NCBI GenBank assembly: GCA_036346375.1
Contig: CM070520.1
Span: 46,581,854-46,645,853, forward strand
Source of the DNA: Guadua angustifolia
Taxonomy: Eukaryota > Streptophyta > Magnoliopsida > Poales > Poaceae
Reading direction: 5' to 3'
DNA: 64,000 nucleotides
In this document: piece after piece, positions 45,215 to 57,181 of the stretch
Layout of the letters: each line of letters begins with the position of its first letter
How positions within the stretch are numbered: the stretch's first letter is position 1
The notes under the pieces: model-generated
Databases searched by the model: none
Seen by the model: the letters and a program-made list of their open reading frames with translations, nothing else
What the model was told of the DNA's origin: nothing
Made by a program: the position numbers and the translations under genes

Positions 45215-45834
45215 AAGCGCCACCCAAAGAAGAGGCGCATTGACCCAAAGAGATGTAAGGCCAGCGAGGAGCCGGCACAAGAGAGAGAGAGGGCGGCCTG
45301 CCGCCTAAGAGAAGGCAAGCGGGCGTGCCTCGCCGCTTTAACGGAGGAGGCCGGCGAGACGAAGCGAAGCTAAGGATGAATCTGTGCCGCCACAGACAAC
45401 TCACCGCAGGTTCTCCCAACAGATAATCAAGATGGTTAGGAGCCTACGCTTCTTGGGGTGGAGCCGAGCGATTCATCGAATCTTCGGCGATGCAGTACAC
45501 CCTCAATGTCACCCGCGTCGTCGACACTCTCGCCGGGTTGCCCACCGCTTTGTCCGCCCGCTCCGCCAGAGAAGGTTTAAGGTCGCCATCGCCACCGTGG
45601 GTACGTCTGCTCAAGGCGCCAGCCGTGACACCTCCTTCGACGCCATGTCCAACGTGGCCGGAATCGAAGGAGACGAGGCCCAGGCGCAAGCTCGTGTGCG
45701 TGAAACCTCAGAGTACGTGGCGGGACTGATGACCGTGGAGGACTCGGCCCTTGACGCGGTGATGGTGGAGGAGGAGGTGGGGGATGACGCTGGGCACATC
45801 CAAGTCACCGACGACGAATGATGGCCCGGGCGGC
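45215..45834 (+). pseudogene. Element E antisense extra ORF, second part
   Basis: Resumes after D with SATQRRGALTQRDVRPARSR (frame 1), then frame changes. The frame 45384-45821 encodes a basic stretch, then VAIATVGTSAQGASRDTSF and an acidic helical end: AGIEGDEAQAQARVRETSEY, LMTVEDSALDAVMVEEEVGD and a stop at 45819-45821. The C-terminus is Glu/Asp-rich. I recognise no enzymatic motif. The joined order with 31138-32717 supports one gene split by D. Confidence 0.6.
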
Positions 45835-46537
45835 CCTTCTTGTTTTCTTTATTCCTTTCTTCCTTCTGTCTGTAGCCATGTACATACACTTTTTAGTAAA
45901 CTTAACGTAAATTATTATCCTTCGCTAATTCGAAAGTGCCTATTTGTGAGTATGTTTGTTCGCTTGTTTGCCCAAGTCATCAGTAACCAAATTTCCGACC
46001 TTGCCATGACACGGTCTGGGGTTTAGATTAGGTCGATGTTCAAGATTCTCCTCAAGACTTGCACGCGAATCGCTACAAATACGAAAGTGGTTACGCAAGA
46101 TACGCATGAATAGACCAAAAATCATAAGTCTCAAATGCTGTGGTTGTCATCGTCCCATTGTCTTTTCGAGCTTAAACCTTGTGATCTCTCTAACTCGACC
46201 AGATCTTTGCGTGGCAAGGCAAAGAAGTTCCCAAGAGTGGTTTTGGGATAACGGTGTCATGGTGACAACCTGTGGGTGCTAGCCGCATGGAACACCGTGT
46301 CAACTCGACTCTAGTCGCCTCGTCTCCCGCCGACGAAGCGGCCGGGCGCTACGCACATCGATAAGGAGCCGTTAGGGCTACCAAGATCTATGACAACCAC
46401 GCTAAACGTGACTCACTGTGGCCAAATGGGAAAGACAAGAAAGGTTGATGAGAGCCCATGAGGCAAACAACTTAACTTATTATCGACGCCACCGATCACC
46501 GATGGAGGAAAACCCATTCCCGGCCGACGGAGCAAAT
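45835..46537. other. Spacer of element E between antisense ORF and integrase end
   Basis: Non-coding spacer where the ends of the two convergent ORFs meet. Low-complexity T/C-rich text lies near 45840-45870. No gene recognised. Confidence 0.5.
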
Positions 46538-47374
46538 CATCAAGCACTTACAGCTTCGTGGGTAGAATTTCCGCAACATGTCCAAGTTCGAGTTCGCCAC
46601 TCTTGGTCCGCCCTAAGTGGCCAACCGCACCGCCGCCGAGAGATCGAGACCACCTTGAAGGGGCTTTTCCACACGGGAGACAAATTTTGTTGCGATTAGC
46701 TCAAGGCTCGTCTTCGCGAAGACGAGGTCGCCAACGCCAATGCCTCTTATGGACCCGAGTGGCGTGGTATCACCGAGGCTCATTGCACTGAGCAACGCGC
46801 AGAGCTACTCGATCGCAAGACCTCCTCCAGAGGTTGACTTCTTCTGGCGCTGGTCTTCCGCCCTCCTCGCTAAACGCCAAAACGCCGCGAGAGCCCAAAG
46901 ACAACTCGGACGGAAGGACAGCTTCACCCCATACACCAAAAAGAAATGTGTTTCTCCAGTCGCCCGGCTGGGTGTGGTTTGAAGTGACCACAGCACCACC
47001 AGAAGTTCGTCTGTCCACTGCGGTCCCCACTTGTGGAGCCGGTCAAACGCTCTAGTCTTGAGGGCCCTCAATACCAGCGTGTTGGCACGCTCCACCTAGC
47101 CATTGCTCCTGGGGTGGGTCACCGAGGCAAAACATACCTTGGTGCCCATCTCTTCAGTAACTCCGTGAATGTCGCTACCGGTGAACCGGGTGCCGCTGGT
47201 TTGTGATGATGCTGGTTGGCAACCCAAAGCGTAAAGATCCCACGATGAACTTGATGGCAGCAAAGGCCGTGATGGTAACGCTTTCGCTTCAACCCATTTG
47301 GTGAACTTGTCGATGGCAACGCACAGATGGGTGAAGTTTCGCGGTTCCGCAGAACGGGCCTGTGATATTCACCA
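46538..47374 (-). pseudogene. Element E integrase core and C-terminal domain
   Basis: On the minus strand, from high to low: AIDKFTKW-like text near 47290; a broken second-aspartate region near 47170-47240; HPRSNG and ERANTLVLRALKTRAFDRL (the DDE glutamate just before, about 47080-47110); VLWSLQTTPSRATGETHFFL; then in another frame AVLPSELSLGSRGVLAFSEE; and finally GVGDLVF and KFVSRVEKPLQGGLD ending with NLDMLRKFYP near 46540. At least four frame changes. This is the same lineage as element A integrase. Confidence 0.85.
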
Positions 47375-47690
47375 CTAGACCGCGAACGCCGAGAGAGGAT
47401 GGTTTCCGCTTAATGGGTCGGTGATCTTCCCGGCATAGAATCGCACGCCAGATCTCTCACCACCGCAAGCATCTTGGAGGGTAGTATGCCAATAGAATCC
47501 TTGGTAGAATGCTTTTCCGACCAGCGTCTGACTGGACGTATAGCTCCCACACATGCCTCCATGGATATCAGAGAGCAGGTTGCTCCCCTCTTCCCGAGTG
47601 ATGCACTTCAAGAATTCCATTTCTACTCTAGCGATATAGGTCCCCACCTACCGAGTATAGCACTTGGCCCACGTAATTTTCTACCGACGA
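47375..47690 (-). pseudogene. Element E integrase zinc-binding domain
   Basis: The frame 47375-47647 shows LLSDIHGGMCGSYTSSQTLVG and KAFYQGFYWHTTLQDA, the HHCC domain. Tyrosine replaces the second histidine (CGSY instead of CGxH), and the cysteine pair is out of frame (RSGVRFYAG instead of RSCxxC). Confidence 0.82.
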
Positions 47691-48069
47691 TCATCGTCGG
47701 GGATCACTTGGTTCCCGCAGGAAGGCTAGGATCGGATCCATCCACTGACCTTCCCGGTCAAGTGTAGCGATCACATGGCGATCGCCTGGGTACTCCGCTT
47801 GGCCAGGCTTTTCCCTAGGTACCGCACCAGCGGCACCGCTGTCTTCCCTCCCAGAATCAGGGGCTAAGGTGGGTGCGTTGTCTTCCCTCCCTGAACTGGA
47901 GGTTGGGACAACCGCACCACCTTCCCCACCTGAGTCGGAGGCTGAGACAGCCGCACCATCGTCCCCACCATGAACGGGGGCAACGATGGATGGTACGGTC
48001 ATGTAAGTCTTTCTTCAAAGATCCCGATCAGAATAGAGGCTCTTGACGACGCGAGCTGCGAAAGCCCAT
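47691..48069 (-). pseudogene. Element E pol linker with short internal repeats
   Basis: Encodes three related Gly/Ser/Asp-rich units (SASDSGGEGGAV, SSSGREDNAPTLA, DSGREDSGAAGAV) at about 47830-47965, then GDRHVIATLDREGQWMDPIL. It lies between RNase H and integrase, where Tat elements have a variable linker. Confidence 0.6.
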
Positions 48070-48727
48070 CTACCAAGTGATTGTCACGCCGGGGATATGG
48101 ATATACCCCAGTCCTTCGAAGTGGTGCTCCATCTTCCTGACCTCTGCCAGGTATGCTGCCATGGCAGGGTCAGAGCATTGAAATTTCTTTCGCACTTGAT
48201 TAATGACCAGTAGGGAGTCGCCTTTGACTTGTAGACGCGGGACGCCTAACGCGGAGGTGGCATGCAGCCCTGCCAGTAAACCTTTATACTCGGCGGTGTT
48301 GTTGGTGGCCTTGAAGTCCAGTGATCTAACCACATATTGGAGGATGTCACCGGTCGGGAGACCAGACAACTCCAAATTTCGCCTCAAGCCTCAAGGAGCC
48401 GTCAAGAATAAAGTTCAGGGGAAGGCATGGGTATCTCTTGATGTCGAGTGGTAGGAGTCCACTCGCATTTAACTCCGCCATTTTTGACTCTTGATAGCAA
48501 GTAGTGGGGTGAACTTGAGGCGAACTCCCTAGCTCTACCGACCACTTGGCGACGCAGCCCTCAGCTTCCCGATTGTGGAGGATCTTCGCAGGGATAAGCA
48601 AGGACCACCGTGATCTCGCCCTCGAAGTAGTGCCACAGCTTGATGCCACTAGGACGCGCATAACATCTTCGTGCTCGTGATATCGGGTCTCCGCTTCATG
48701 TAGCACCTTGCTGACATAGTAGACCAT
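48070..48727 (-). pseudogene. Element E RNase H and RT connection
   Basis: The upper frame (48347-48727) reads VYYVSKVLHEAETRYHEHED and ILHNREAEGCVAKWSVELG. The lower frame (48070-48387) reads TNNTAEYKGLLAGLHATSALG (catalytic glutamate) and VKGDSLLVINQVRKKFQC (aspartate). The first aspartate region reads LNFILDGSLRLEAKFGVVWS, equivalent to FDGSL. One frameshift joins the pieces near 48360. Confidence 0.88.
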
Positions 48728-49700
48728 CTTCTAGATGCCTTCCCTCTTCGCCACCAAGATCGCGGCTCACCACTACGGGGGTTGCCGCAATATACAGGAG
48801 CAACGGCTCGCCAATCTTGGGGGCGACCAGCACTTGTGGGGAGGAGAGGTACTTCGTCAGGTCTTCAAACACTTGCTGGGCCTCCGAGGTCCATTCGAAA
48901 TGGTTAGTCTTCTTCAGCAGTTTAAACAGGGGTAGACTCCTTTCTCCCAAGTGAGCAATAAATCGCCCGAGGGACGCTAGTCGACCAGCGAGACACTGCA
49001 CTTGCTTGAGCCGAGTTGGTAGCTTCATGTGCTCGATAGTCGCTATCTTGTCGGGATTGGCCTCAATGTCCCGGCTAGACACAAAGAACCCTAGCAATTT
49101 CCTGAAGGGCACGCCGAACACACACTTCTCAGGATTGAGCTTTAGACAATTCTTCCGGAGGTTGGCGAAGGTTTCTTCCAGATCTCCGATTAGTCCTTCG
49201 CCCTCCTTGACCTTCATCACCTGTGTCGCCGATGTATATTTCGGTTCCGCCCCATTCAGTGACGGAAGAAAGTATGCATAGCACGCTGATAAGTAGAACC
49301 AGCATTTTTTAACCCAAATTGCATTCTGATATAACAATAAATGCCCATCAGGGTTACAAAAGTAGTTTTTTCTTCATCCTCTGCCACCGTGCTAATCTGG
49401 TGGTATCCGGAGTACGCGCCCGTAAAGCACAAAGCAGCCGCACTTCAGCCAGAGTCGACGATGAGATCAATGCGCGGCAAAGGGTACGGATCCTTCGAGT
49501 AGGCCTTATTGAGGTTAGTGAAGTCGACGCGACATCCGCCACTTCCCGCTGACTCTTGACGAAAGCACGGGTTGGCAAGCCACTCGGTGAGAAACTTCCT
49601 GATGATGCCCGCGACGTAGCGCCTTCTACCTCCTCCCGAATGGCATCTTGTCGCTGGGGCCTGCCTCCTGACCTTTGTCAAACAGTATGACTCGAAAAGC
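48728..49700 (-). pseudogene. Element E reverse transcriptase
   Basis: N-terminal part (49445-49681): FLTEWLANPCF, VDFTNLNKAYSKDPYPLPRID. Central part, broken (49245-49440). C-terminal part (48696-49337): LNPEKCVFGVPFRKLLGFFVSSRDIE, LASLGRFIAHLGERSLPLFK and FEWTSEAQQVFEDL. At the catalytic site the minus strand reads tacatcggcgac (YIGD) where element A has YVDD, so the first of the paired aspartates is glycine. Confidence 0.88.
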
Positions 49701-50446
49701 TGCTAATCGGTGCTCGATCACCTCCCTGGGGACCCTAGTCATATCGGACGGTCGCCAGGCAAACACATCGGAACTAGACTGGAGGAAGGTGACGAGCGCG
49801 CTTTCCTATTTGGCGCTAAGGTGGGCACCCACCTTGACGGTCTTCTCAGGCTTAGCCACACTTAGGGAGACCACCTTAACCTTGCCGGATGAACCAGGCG
49901 AAGGGGCTCCTGAGTAGGCAGCATCAGCTTGCCTAGCACAAGTGGCACCGGCCAGGTCCAATGCTTGCTTATGGCAGCGCAAGGCTTCCGGCCTGTCCAC
50001 CCGGATGATTATGGGGCCACCGGGCCCTGGTATCTTCACCACCATGTACGCATAGTAGGTTGCCACCATGAACTTGACCAACGCCGGTCGGCCAAGCAGG
50101 CGTTGTACGGAAGGTTGAAGTCGGCGACCTTAAAGTCCACCACTTCCGTACGGTAGTTGCTCTCGTCTCCAAAGGTGATGGGAAGGCGCACCTAGCCCAG
50201 GGGCACTAAGCCACCTGGGTGACCCTAAAAGGTAGGGTCGAACGTGAGTCTCCCGCGGCGATATCTGAGCGCCCAAACACCTTGGACGACAAGAGGTTGA
50301 TGGAGCTCCTCCGTCCACCAAAGACTCGCCTAAGCTTCACGCTCCAATCATGGGCTAAACCACGATCGAAGGTGACCCAGCAGCGAAGGTTTCTCGTGGT
50401 GGTCGGCCCTCATCAAGGTGACGGTTTCTCCGACCACTTCAAGGGC
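49701..50446 (-). pseudogene. Element E protease region
   Basis: The minus strand shows GGAPS-like text near 50300 equivalent to DGGSS, a FGDxSNYRTE-like block near 50150, and MVKFMVATYYAYMVVKIPGP with GGPIIIRVDRPEALRC (49900-50081), the same block as GRPDLARFM...VLKMPGPKG in element A. Frames change several times. The catalytic aspartate cannot be read with confidence. Confidence 0.72.
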
Positions 50447-51136
50447 CTACATCTCCCGAGCTCGAGATAAGGGCGCAGACTTCCTCATCACCGCTTGTAC
50501 CTCGTGTTGAGGGATAGGTATCAACCACCATGTATATACGCCACTGCAGCAACACCACCTGGAAAGCCAATGGAGCGGGTCTTCATCTTGGTCGCCGTCA
50601 TGGGACGACGCCTTGAGGCGCAAGGCCACCATCTTGCTCACAACCCGCAGCTAGCTGTGTCGCGTGCGATTGGACCGGTGGATCGGGCAGTAGGGTTTGC
50701 CATCCTTCTCTTCGCGGTGGTCGTCCCGCCGACCGTGGTGGTCATCTCGCTGGGTCAGGGCGATCAAGGCCATCACGACTGGTGTCCTCGTGTCAAGGCC
50801 CACGGTCAGACTCCGCCCAAGCTCACCGCCTGACTTCTTCTTCCTACTCATGGAGCCGTGACGCTTCGAGGTCCCAGCCTGTCTCCGCGTGGATCGCCGG
50901 GCCGACCGGCGCCTTTCCTCCGAAGCTCACGCCTGCGGCGCACTTGTGTGCTGTGGAGAACAGCCAGAGGTGGTGCCGATGTTGTGGGTGGCCATCTTCG
51001 CCCGCATCTTGTGGTCCCGGATGCCTCTTCGGAAGGCGATGACGACCGACTGCTCGGAGATCCTAGGAATCGTGTTGCGACAGTAGCTAAACCATCGAAT
51101 GAAGTCATGCAACGACTCCTCTTTCTCCTGCTTGTA
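50447..51136 (-). pseudogene. Element E gag, C-terminal part
   Basis: The best region is 50927-51112: LHDFIRWFSYCRNTIPRI, the Retrotrans_gag signature (L..YI..F...R...P), followed by VIAFRRGIRDHKMRAKMA. Basic Arg/Lys-rich stretches with no readable zinc knuckle follow toward 50450. The N-terminal part is cut by the LTR at 51137, where QEKEES ends. Confidence 0.75.
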
Positions 51137-52324
51137 ACATCCTAAAAATTTTGGAACAATAAAATATAAACTTTAAATTTGAATGTGAATATTTTTCTGA
51201 GTTTCTTGATGTTAAATATTCTTATTTGGATTTCTTTGGATTTTTGTGTTGTGAGAATAATCAAATAAAAGAGAAATGAAAGTAAGAAATGGGAAAAAGG
51301 TAAAATGGTAAAAGTAAAAATTTTGAAAAATTACCACCTAAACCGTAAGCCTGCAGGAAAAGCACTTTTGTCAACAATTAAATTTTTATGAACAAAAATG
51401 GGACTTAATTGTTGAAAAGACATTGCTTTGACTAAAAATAGTGCAAGGTTAGATTTAATGAAACATCTTTAGACTTTATCTCAGTCTGATAAAATTATCC
51501 TAGTAACCTCAATGTGTTAACTACTCACAATAAAAATCTCAGAAATTTGTCAAGTCATATATTGAGGATAAAAATTCAAAAATAGAAACAAGAAGAATCA
51601 ACAAATTGAATGTTAGAATTATTATAAATTAAATACATAATATTTTAACTTGAAAATTTTATTTAAGAACTATATTCTTATTTCAAACTCATATAAAAAA
51701 TTTTAAAAATAAATAATATCATTTACATCCTTAATTAAATCAAAATCCAAAATGAAATTTTGAGCACATAGTAATGTCAGAATTTTAATTAATTTCCTGT
51801 AGAACTTTTAACCCAAAACTTTTACTGGAGGTAGTAAATTAACTGGAGAACTTACTCAAAAATCCTTGACAAATTGGGCGTATTTGTTGGCTGTTTTAAT
51901 GCAAACTTGTTCAAAGAATTACTACCAAAATAACTAGTCTCCCCTTTTCACCGACAAAGGGACCCATGAGTCAGGTTGACCCATTTGTCGACGCGAGAAG
52001 ACCCGGCTTGTTTCACCGCTCAGGGCCTCAGACTCCACCGGGTCGACTCAGCTTTCTCTAGCTTCCTTTCTTCCTTCTCATGTCGATCGAGCGAACCGAT
52101 TTCACCTCCTACTCCGACGGCAGTTTCTCGCACCATCGCTAATCGCCTCGCCCTGTAGCGCCGCCTAAGTCATCGATTGCTGCCACGGCTCATCGCCATA
52201 TCCGCACCGCATCATAGCCACGCCGCTGCAATTAAGCACTACCTTCCTCGTCAAGGCCGCAAGAACAAAGAAAGCTTCGCCATTTTTCTCCTGCTCACAT
52301 CCCCGTGACTTCATTGTCTAGTGC

Positions 52325-52374
<50 letters not shown>

Positions 52375-53730
52375 GGTTAGCGCCGCCAGAAGTCCTCTAT
52401 CCTCCTAACCACTCATTGAACTGAACTCTTCACCAATCTCCTCTTCTTCGCCGTCAGTAAACCCGAAAAGGGGAACTTCGATCAAATCAATTTGGTCAAC
52501 CCATTCTTGAACTGTAGCACCCTATTGCATTGTCAAGCTCTAACCAACTCTCATTTTAGTTCTTCACTGCACAAAGACCGTCACTGCGTACATTCTTCTT
52601 CCGCAACACCGTGATCGCGGCGGAGCTCTCCTGCTAACTTTCTACGAATCAACAACAAAACGAAGTCTTTGGTACTCCCCGATGCTTAATCTAGTCATGT
52701 TCAAAACCGAGAACTCCTAATTTTTCTTCTCACTGCTTGGCCATGGAGCCACCACCTCTTCGGTGGTGAGGCATCTCCGCCATCACCAAATAAATCAAAC
52801 CCTCACTCAGGCGCAAGAGTGCTCGAGCTCCTCGATGTCCCACGGCCACCATGCCACGCCGGGCCGTGACCGCCTGCCCCTACTCGCTTCAGACTCATCG
52901 TCGCTAGGCCCCACCTTTCGCTGGTCTGCGTGCGCCCAAAAGCTCACGACCAAATCGAGAAATACGCCTTCGCTCAAAGGAAAATGGTTTTTCAATTTCT
53001 ACTCGATTTTTCTTAATGTTCAAAAATTCAAATTGGCATAACTTTTAAAGTATAACTCCAAATGTGATGAGGTAAATTTATATATTCATATAAAATCAAG
53101 AAGAATCTAAATTTACAAAAATATTTAGTTTTTGAACTGCAAAATAATTGTTTGAACTAAACATTGATTATAACCCTATTATGGTCTTTAATACAAAGTT
53201 ATACACAGAGGGTATAAAATAATAAAATAAACTTTTAAAATGATGAATAGACCAAGATGAATTTAAATCCATAAAACATTTAATTTTTGAATCATAGAAC
53301 AATTATTAAAATTTGAAATAAGATAATTGCACTATTATGGACACTATTGCACACATGGGAAATATAATTCCTAAAATCATTAAATAAATTTTCATGTACC
53401 CTGGGACCATAATAAACTCAAATATACAAAAATATTTAAATGTTGAACCCAGTTTAAATTATTTGTTCTATAATCACTAGTAAACCTTAATGTGGCCATT
53501 AAGAAAAATAAAAACATAATAACTCATAAAATGATGAAATAATTTGTATTAAGTTCCTGAAAATAGTAAGGACCCATGTATGTAAAAATATTTAAAATAG
53601 AACTTAGTTTGCAATCTTTTAGTAAAATGAAATGCACTTGCATCAACAAATAAATATGACATCTATCGCAATTGGTAGCAAAACAATGCAAAACCAACTT
53701 TAAAACATTTCTAGGATTTCACCATACTTG
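51137..53730 (+). mobile_element. Element F: Tekay-like LTR, plus strand, cut by element G
   Basis: Starts tgtaacatcctaaaaat, the family LTR start, right at the break in E gag. It runs as AT-rich, then GC-rich (about 51950-52990), then AT-rich sequence without pol. It stops at 53730, where the LTR of G begins. Its end and any internal domain are outside the window. It diverges strongly from the other LTRs here, so it is a different subfamily. Confidence 0.7.
52325..52372. repeat. (TA)n microsatellite in LTR F
   Basis: About 22 consecutive TA units, interrupted once near the left end. Confidence 0.98.
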
Positions 53731-56700
53731 TGAGGCCCCGGATCGGCCTACTCCGAGTCTCCTCAGGTATTTCTGTACTAGTCCTGATCAAGAGCTAGTA
53801 CACATAGTCAAACAAAGGATGAATCATTACCTAACGTAATCTAAGTAATAACATAAATATAAAGTACCAGCCACATGGCTATTTATTACATCTCTCGGTC
53901 ACATGACCAGAGTTCATAGCAGTGGAAACAAATAACAAAAAGATAAAACCCAAAAGACGGCACAGGCGATGACTAGGAGCGCGCGCTTAGTTATCTTGGC
54001 GATCTTCAACGAACTCCTCATCATAGAACTCACTGTCTTCGACTGCATCTTGGTAATTCTTCGATGACAAAATTTAGGTAGCATGTGAGTACAAACGCAT
54101 TCGCAAGTCCGGAAAATTATGCAACATGTAGGGCTTTCCAAGGAAGGCTTATTGTGTTCTTTTGCATAAAGCTAAGTTTCATCAAACCATACTTAATAAT
54201 AATTTTCACAAAGCACATTTTAAACAATTATTTTAACAATTGAATTATTTAATATTCTAGTGAAGATTCTATCCACCATCACTAGTATAAAGGCTCTATC
54301 CACCACATTTAAAAGATTAAGGTAAACCAACTCATGACTCTATCCGTCATGATCAAAACAGGTTCCATCTACCTGATTAGCTCAATCTGCCAACAAAACA
54401 TCCGAGAGTTCTAACCACTCCCGAATCCCGAAACAAAACATCGCTTATTTTTAAAACCAAAACCAAGTCTACCAGTATGAAAGCATTCTTTGCTTTGCCC
54501 TTGACCGAGGCACGGCTATTCAATAGTTTTAACTCTCAGAGGTGTATAGCTTTACCCACAAGACATGATATTCTCTTGATGCCAAGCTATTAACACACTT
54601 TCTTAGGTGTGCCAAACAGAGATATCATGACAAGGCCTTTACAATGTATACGCTTAACCCGACTCCACCACCGAGGTTTCACCGCTATTAGGGTTTCATC
54701 CACCCAAAGACTGAAGCCCCTCTTGCGCTGCAGGGAAATACGACTTGCCTCCATCCCAAGACTCCACATTCCACCAACTCAAGTAGTCTAAGTTAGGTTT
54801 CTACAAATTATTCAGCCGTGTCGCATCCATTATAGACATGTGGTTGCACTAGAATGCTTAGAATGGACAGGTCATAAGCATCGGTCCTTAAATTGATTAG
54901 GCGGCTTTCACAAACTGTAACCAAGGCTCCATCCGCACCCACCCGACAAACCATTCCGCCCTAATCTAAACTATTTTTATTTTGCAATCACAGAAGAAGA
55001 ACCTTGCTATAATTTTGTTAAAACACACTTTAACAATATTTTCAAAGCAACCCATCCATAGGTATTTTAATCAATTCCGCAACTAAGCTCATCTAACACA
55101 CTAAACAAAGTATACCACAACCTAATATGATCATGATATATCACAGCAACCTAGGGTTACAAATAAGCTGGGATTTCAATATCAAGGTAGTAATAACAAT
55201 TCGGATTAACTACCAACCTATATTTAACATCATCTTTATGTAAATTGCAATGCATGTGGTAAAACTTTTATAAAATATTTGTAAATCATGGGATCAACGT
55301 GCGTCAAGGAGACTTGCCTTCAACGCAAAGAAGCGTTGAAGTCTTGAGGGTCAGCGATGGCGTTGGTGGTTCCGGCAAACTCTTTGGCTACGTGCAAAAC
55401 AATACAACTCAATAAATACAATAAAATAAAAAAAATCTAAAAATTACAAAACTTATACTGATAGGTAGATCTTGAATTTAGATGAATTTAGGAAGTTGAA
55501 CGGAGTCAATCCGAGTTTGGATGAAAAAGATATAAGCATTTGAAATCCTATAATCCTGGAAAATACAAAACCAAGGAATATTCCTTGGAATCTTTTTTTT
55601 CATCATTTACTGATTTGGCTAGAGTCTTTGACATGTGGGGTCATGGTGTCATAGTTTGCACCCTTCTTCTTCGTTGGACCAAGAACAAAGAAGGCCATGG
55701 AAGCTCATGGCGCCGGGCAGGCAGGCGGCCGTGGTTTGGCAAGGGCGCTACGATCACAAGACGAAAGTGCAAGGAGGTGGGAGCTCGGCTTACCGGGCTA
55801 GGATGGGCCGAAGTGGCAGCAATGGCCTAAGGCGGGAGGCGGTGGCGCACGGTGAGGGCCTAGGGAAGGCAGCGCCGGTGGCAAGCAAGGCCCAGGGAAG
55901 GTGCGGCTGGGCTTGAGGATGGGGAGGCGCACGGTGGTGTGGTTGGAGGATGGTCGGAATGACGGTTCCATGAACGGGATCGGCTGACCGACATAGCAAC
56001 AGTGACCCCAAACAAATACAAAAATTTTGGAGCACGCATTCATAGAGAGGGAGTGAGCACCGCGTAGAGCTCGACGAGATGAATTTGACGGCGTGATCGG
56101 ATTTGAGAGGTGCTCACTGGATCAAAAGTAATTGGCGAAGAACGGAGCTCCAAACAGAAATTTCAACTACTTAAATTGCCGCCGTCCCAGAACGTAAATG
56201 CGAAATTGGTTGAGGGCTTTTGATCGTGATGATGATGCGCATGCCGTGACGTAGACGGATTTGGATTTTGGCCATCGTTCATGAGATGACACGACGTTGT
56301 TCATCGCGAACGTCCGATTTACGCTTTTTGCACTATTCAGAGAGATGGTGTAGGAGGTTGTGAGGGAAGTGAGCACGGGGTAGAGGGCACCGGAATGAAG
56401 ATGAGAGGTGGTAGAGTGCGCTTGAGTTGAAACGCCAAGTTATTGAGGTTTGAGTGTAAAACAGTTTTTAGTCAATTAATCAAATTCGTCAAGTTAAAGG
56501 ATGAATGGTCATGGGGAATGGGTCTCCTCGCTCTCTCTTCAGAACGGATCCATGCACACATGATTTGGAGGAGTTAGAGGGAGTTATGGAGTTTTAAAGT
56601 CATGGCGCCATTATCGGGTTTGAAGGAGCTCTCCTTGGAAACCAGAACGTTTGATTGGAGAAGAAGCAAGAACGGTAACAGCCACGTGGCAACTCTCCAT

Positions 56701-57181
56701 TGGTCATGAATAGTAAAGAGTAAATGATGCACGAGATAAAATAATAAAATAAGTCTAAAAATCCCAGAAAAATTCCTAAAAATACCAGAGAATATTTGGA
56801 ACCCAATAAAATTGGTTTCACTTAATTTGGATAAATTTTAGAATTTAGACAATTCCGGGACGAATATACTAAATTTGATGAAAGTGCGCGAGAGATAAAA
56901 TACCAGAGATATTCTATAAATCTTGGAACAATTCCCAAAAATATTATAGAATATTTGGAACCTAATGCAATGGGTTTCTAGATTTTAGAGCATTTTGGAA
57001 CTCGGGTGAAATTTCGAATAAGGATCGGAGCTTGAAATTTTTGCTTTATGACAAGAAAGGATTGAACTCCAATTTCAGAAGGATATGGATGCCAGGTTAA
57101 TTAGAAAACCGAGGAAAATCTAAATTTTAAATTTAATTATTTTAAATTCGCTTTTAGTAAACCCAAATTGGGGATGTTACA
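53731..57181 (-). repeat. 3' LTR of element G
   Basis: A 3451-bp LTR. Minus-strand start TGTAACATCCCC at 57181, preceded by a aagagggtaggttt PPT; the end is CCGGGGCCTCA at 53731. It shares blocks with LTR B, for example the text around agggtttcatccaccc near 54690 against agggttctagccaccc near 8890. Confidence 0.92.

Larger units (their letters stand above)
30095..51136 (-). mobile_element. Element E: Tat-type Ty3/gypsy retrotransposon, minus strand, split by D
   Basis: Reading the minus strand from high to low coordinates: gag (51136 to about 50450), protease, RT, RNase H, integrase (ends about 46538), a spacer, an antisense extra ORF (plus strand), PPT and 3' LTR (30888-30095). Gag is cut at 51137 by LTR F; the 5' LTR lies beyond it, outside the window. 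Element D occupies 32718-45214. Pol motifs (LNPEKCVFGV, VERAN, TTPSRATG) match the Tat/RIRE2 type and parallel element A, including an antisense ORF between integrase and LTR. Heavy frameshifting throughout. Confidence 0.85.

Noticed and set aside
53914..54141. Minus-strand 75-codon ORF with a hydrophobic C-terminal stretch
   Set aside because: Inside LTR G; the aligned part of LTR B has no matching frame.
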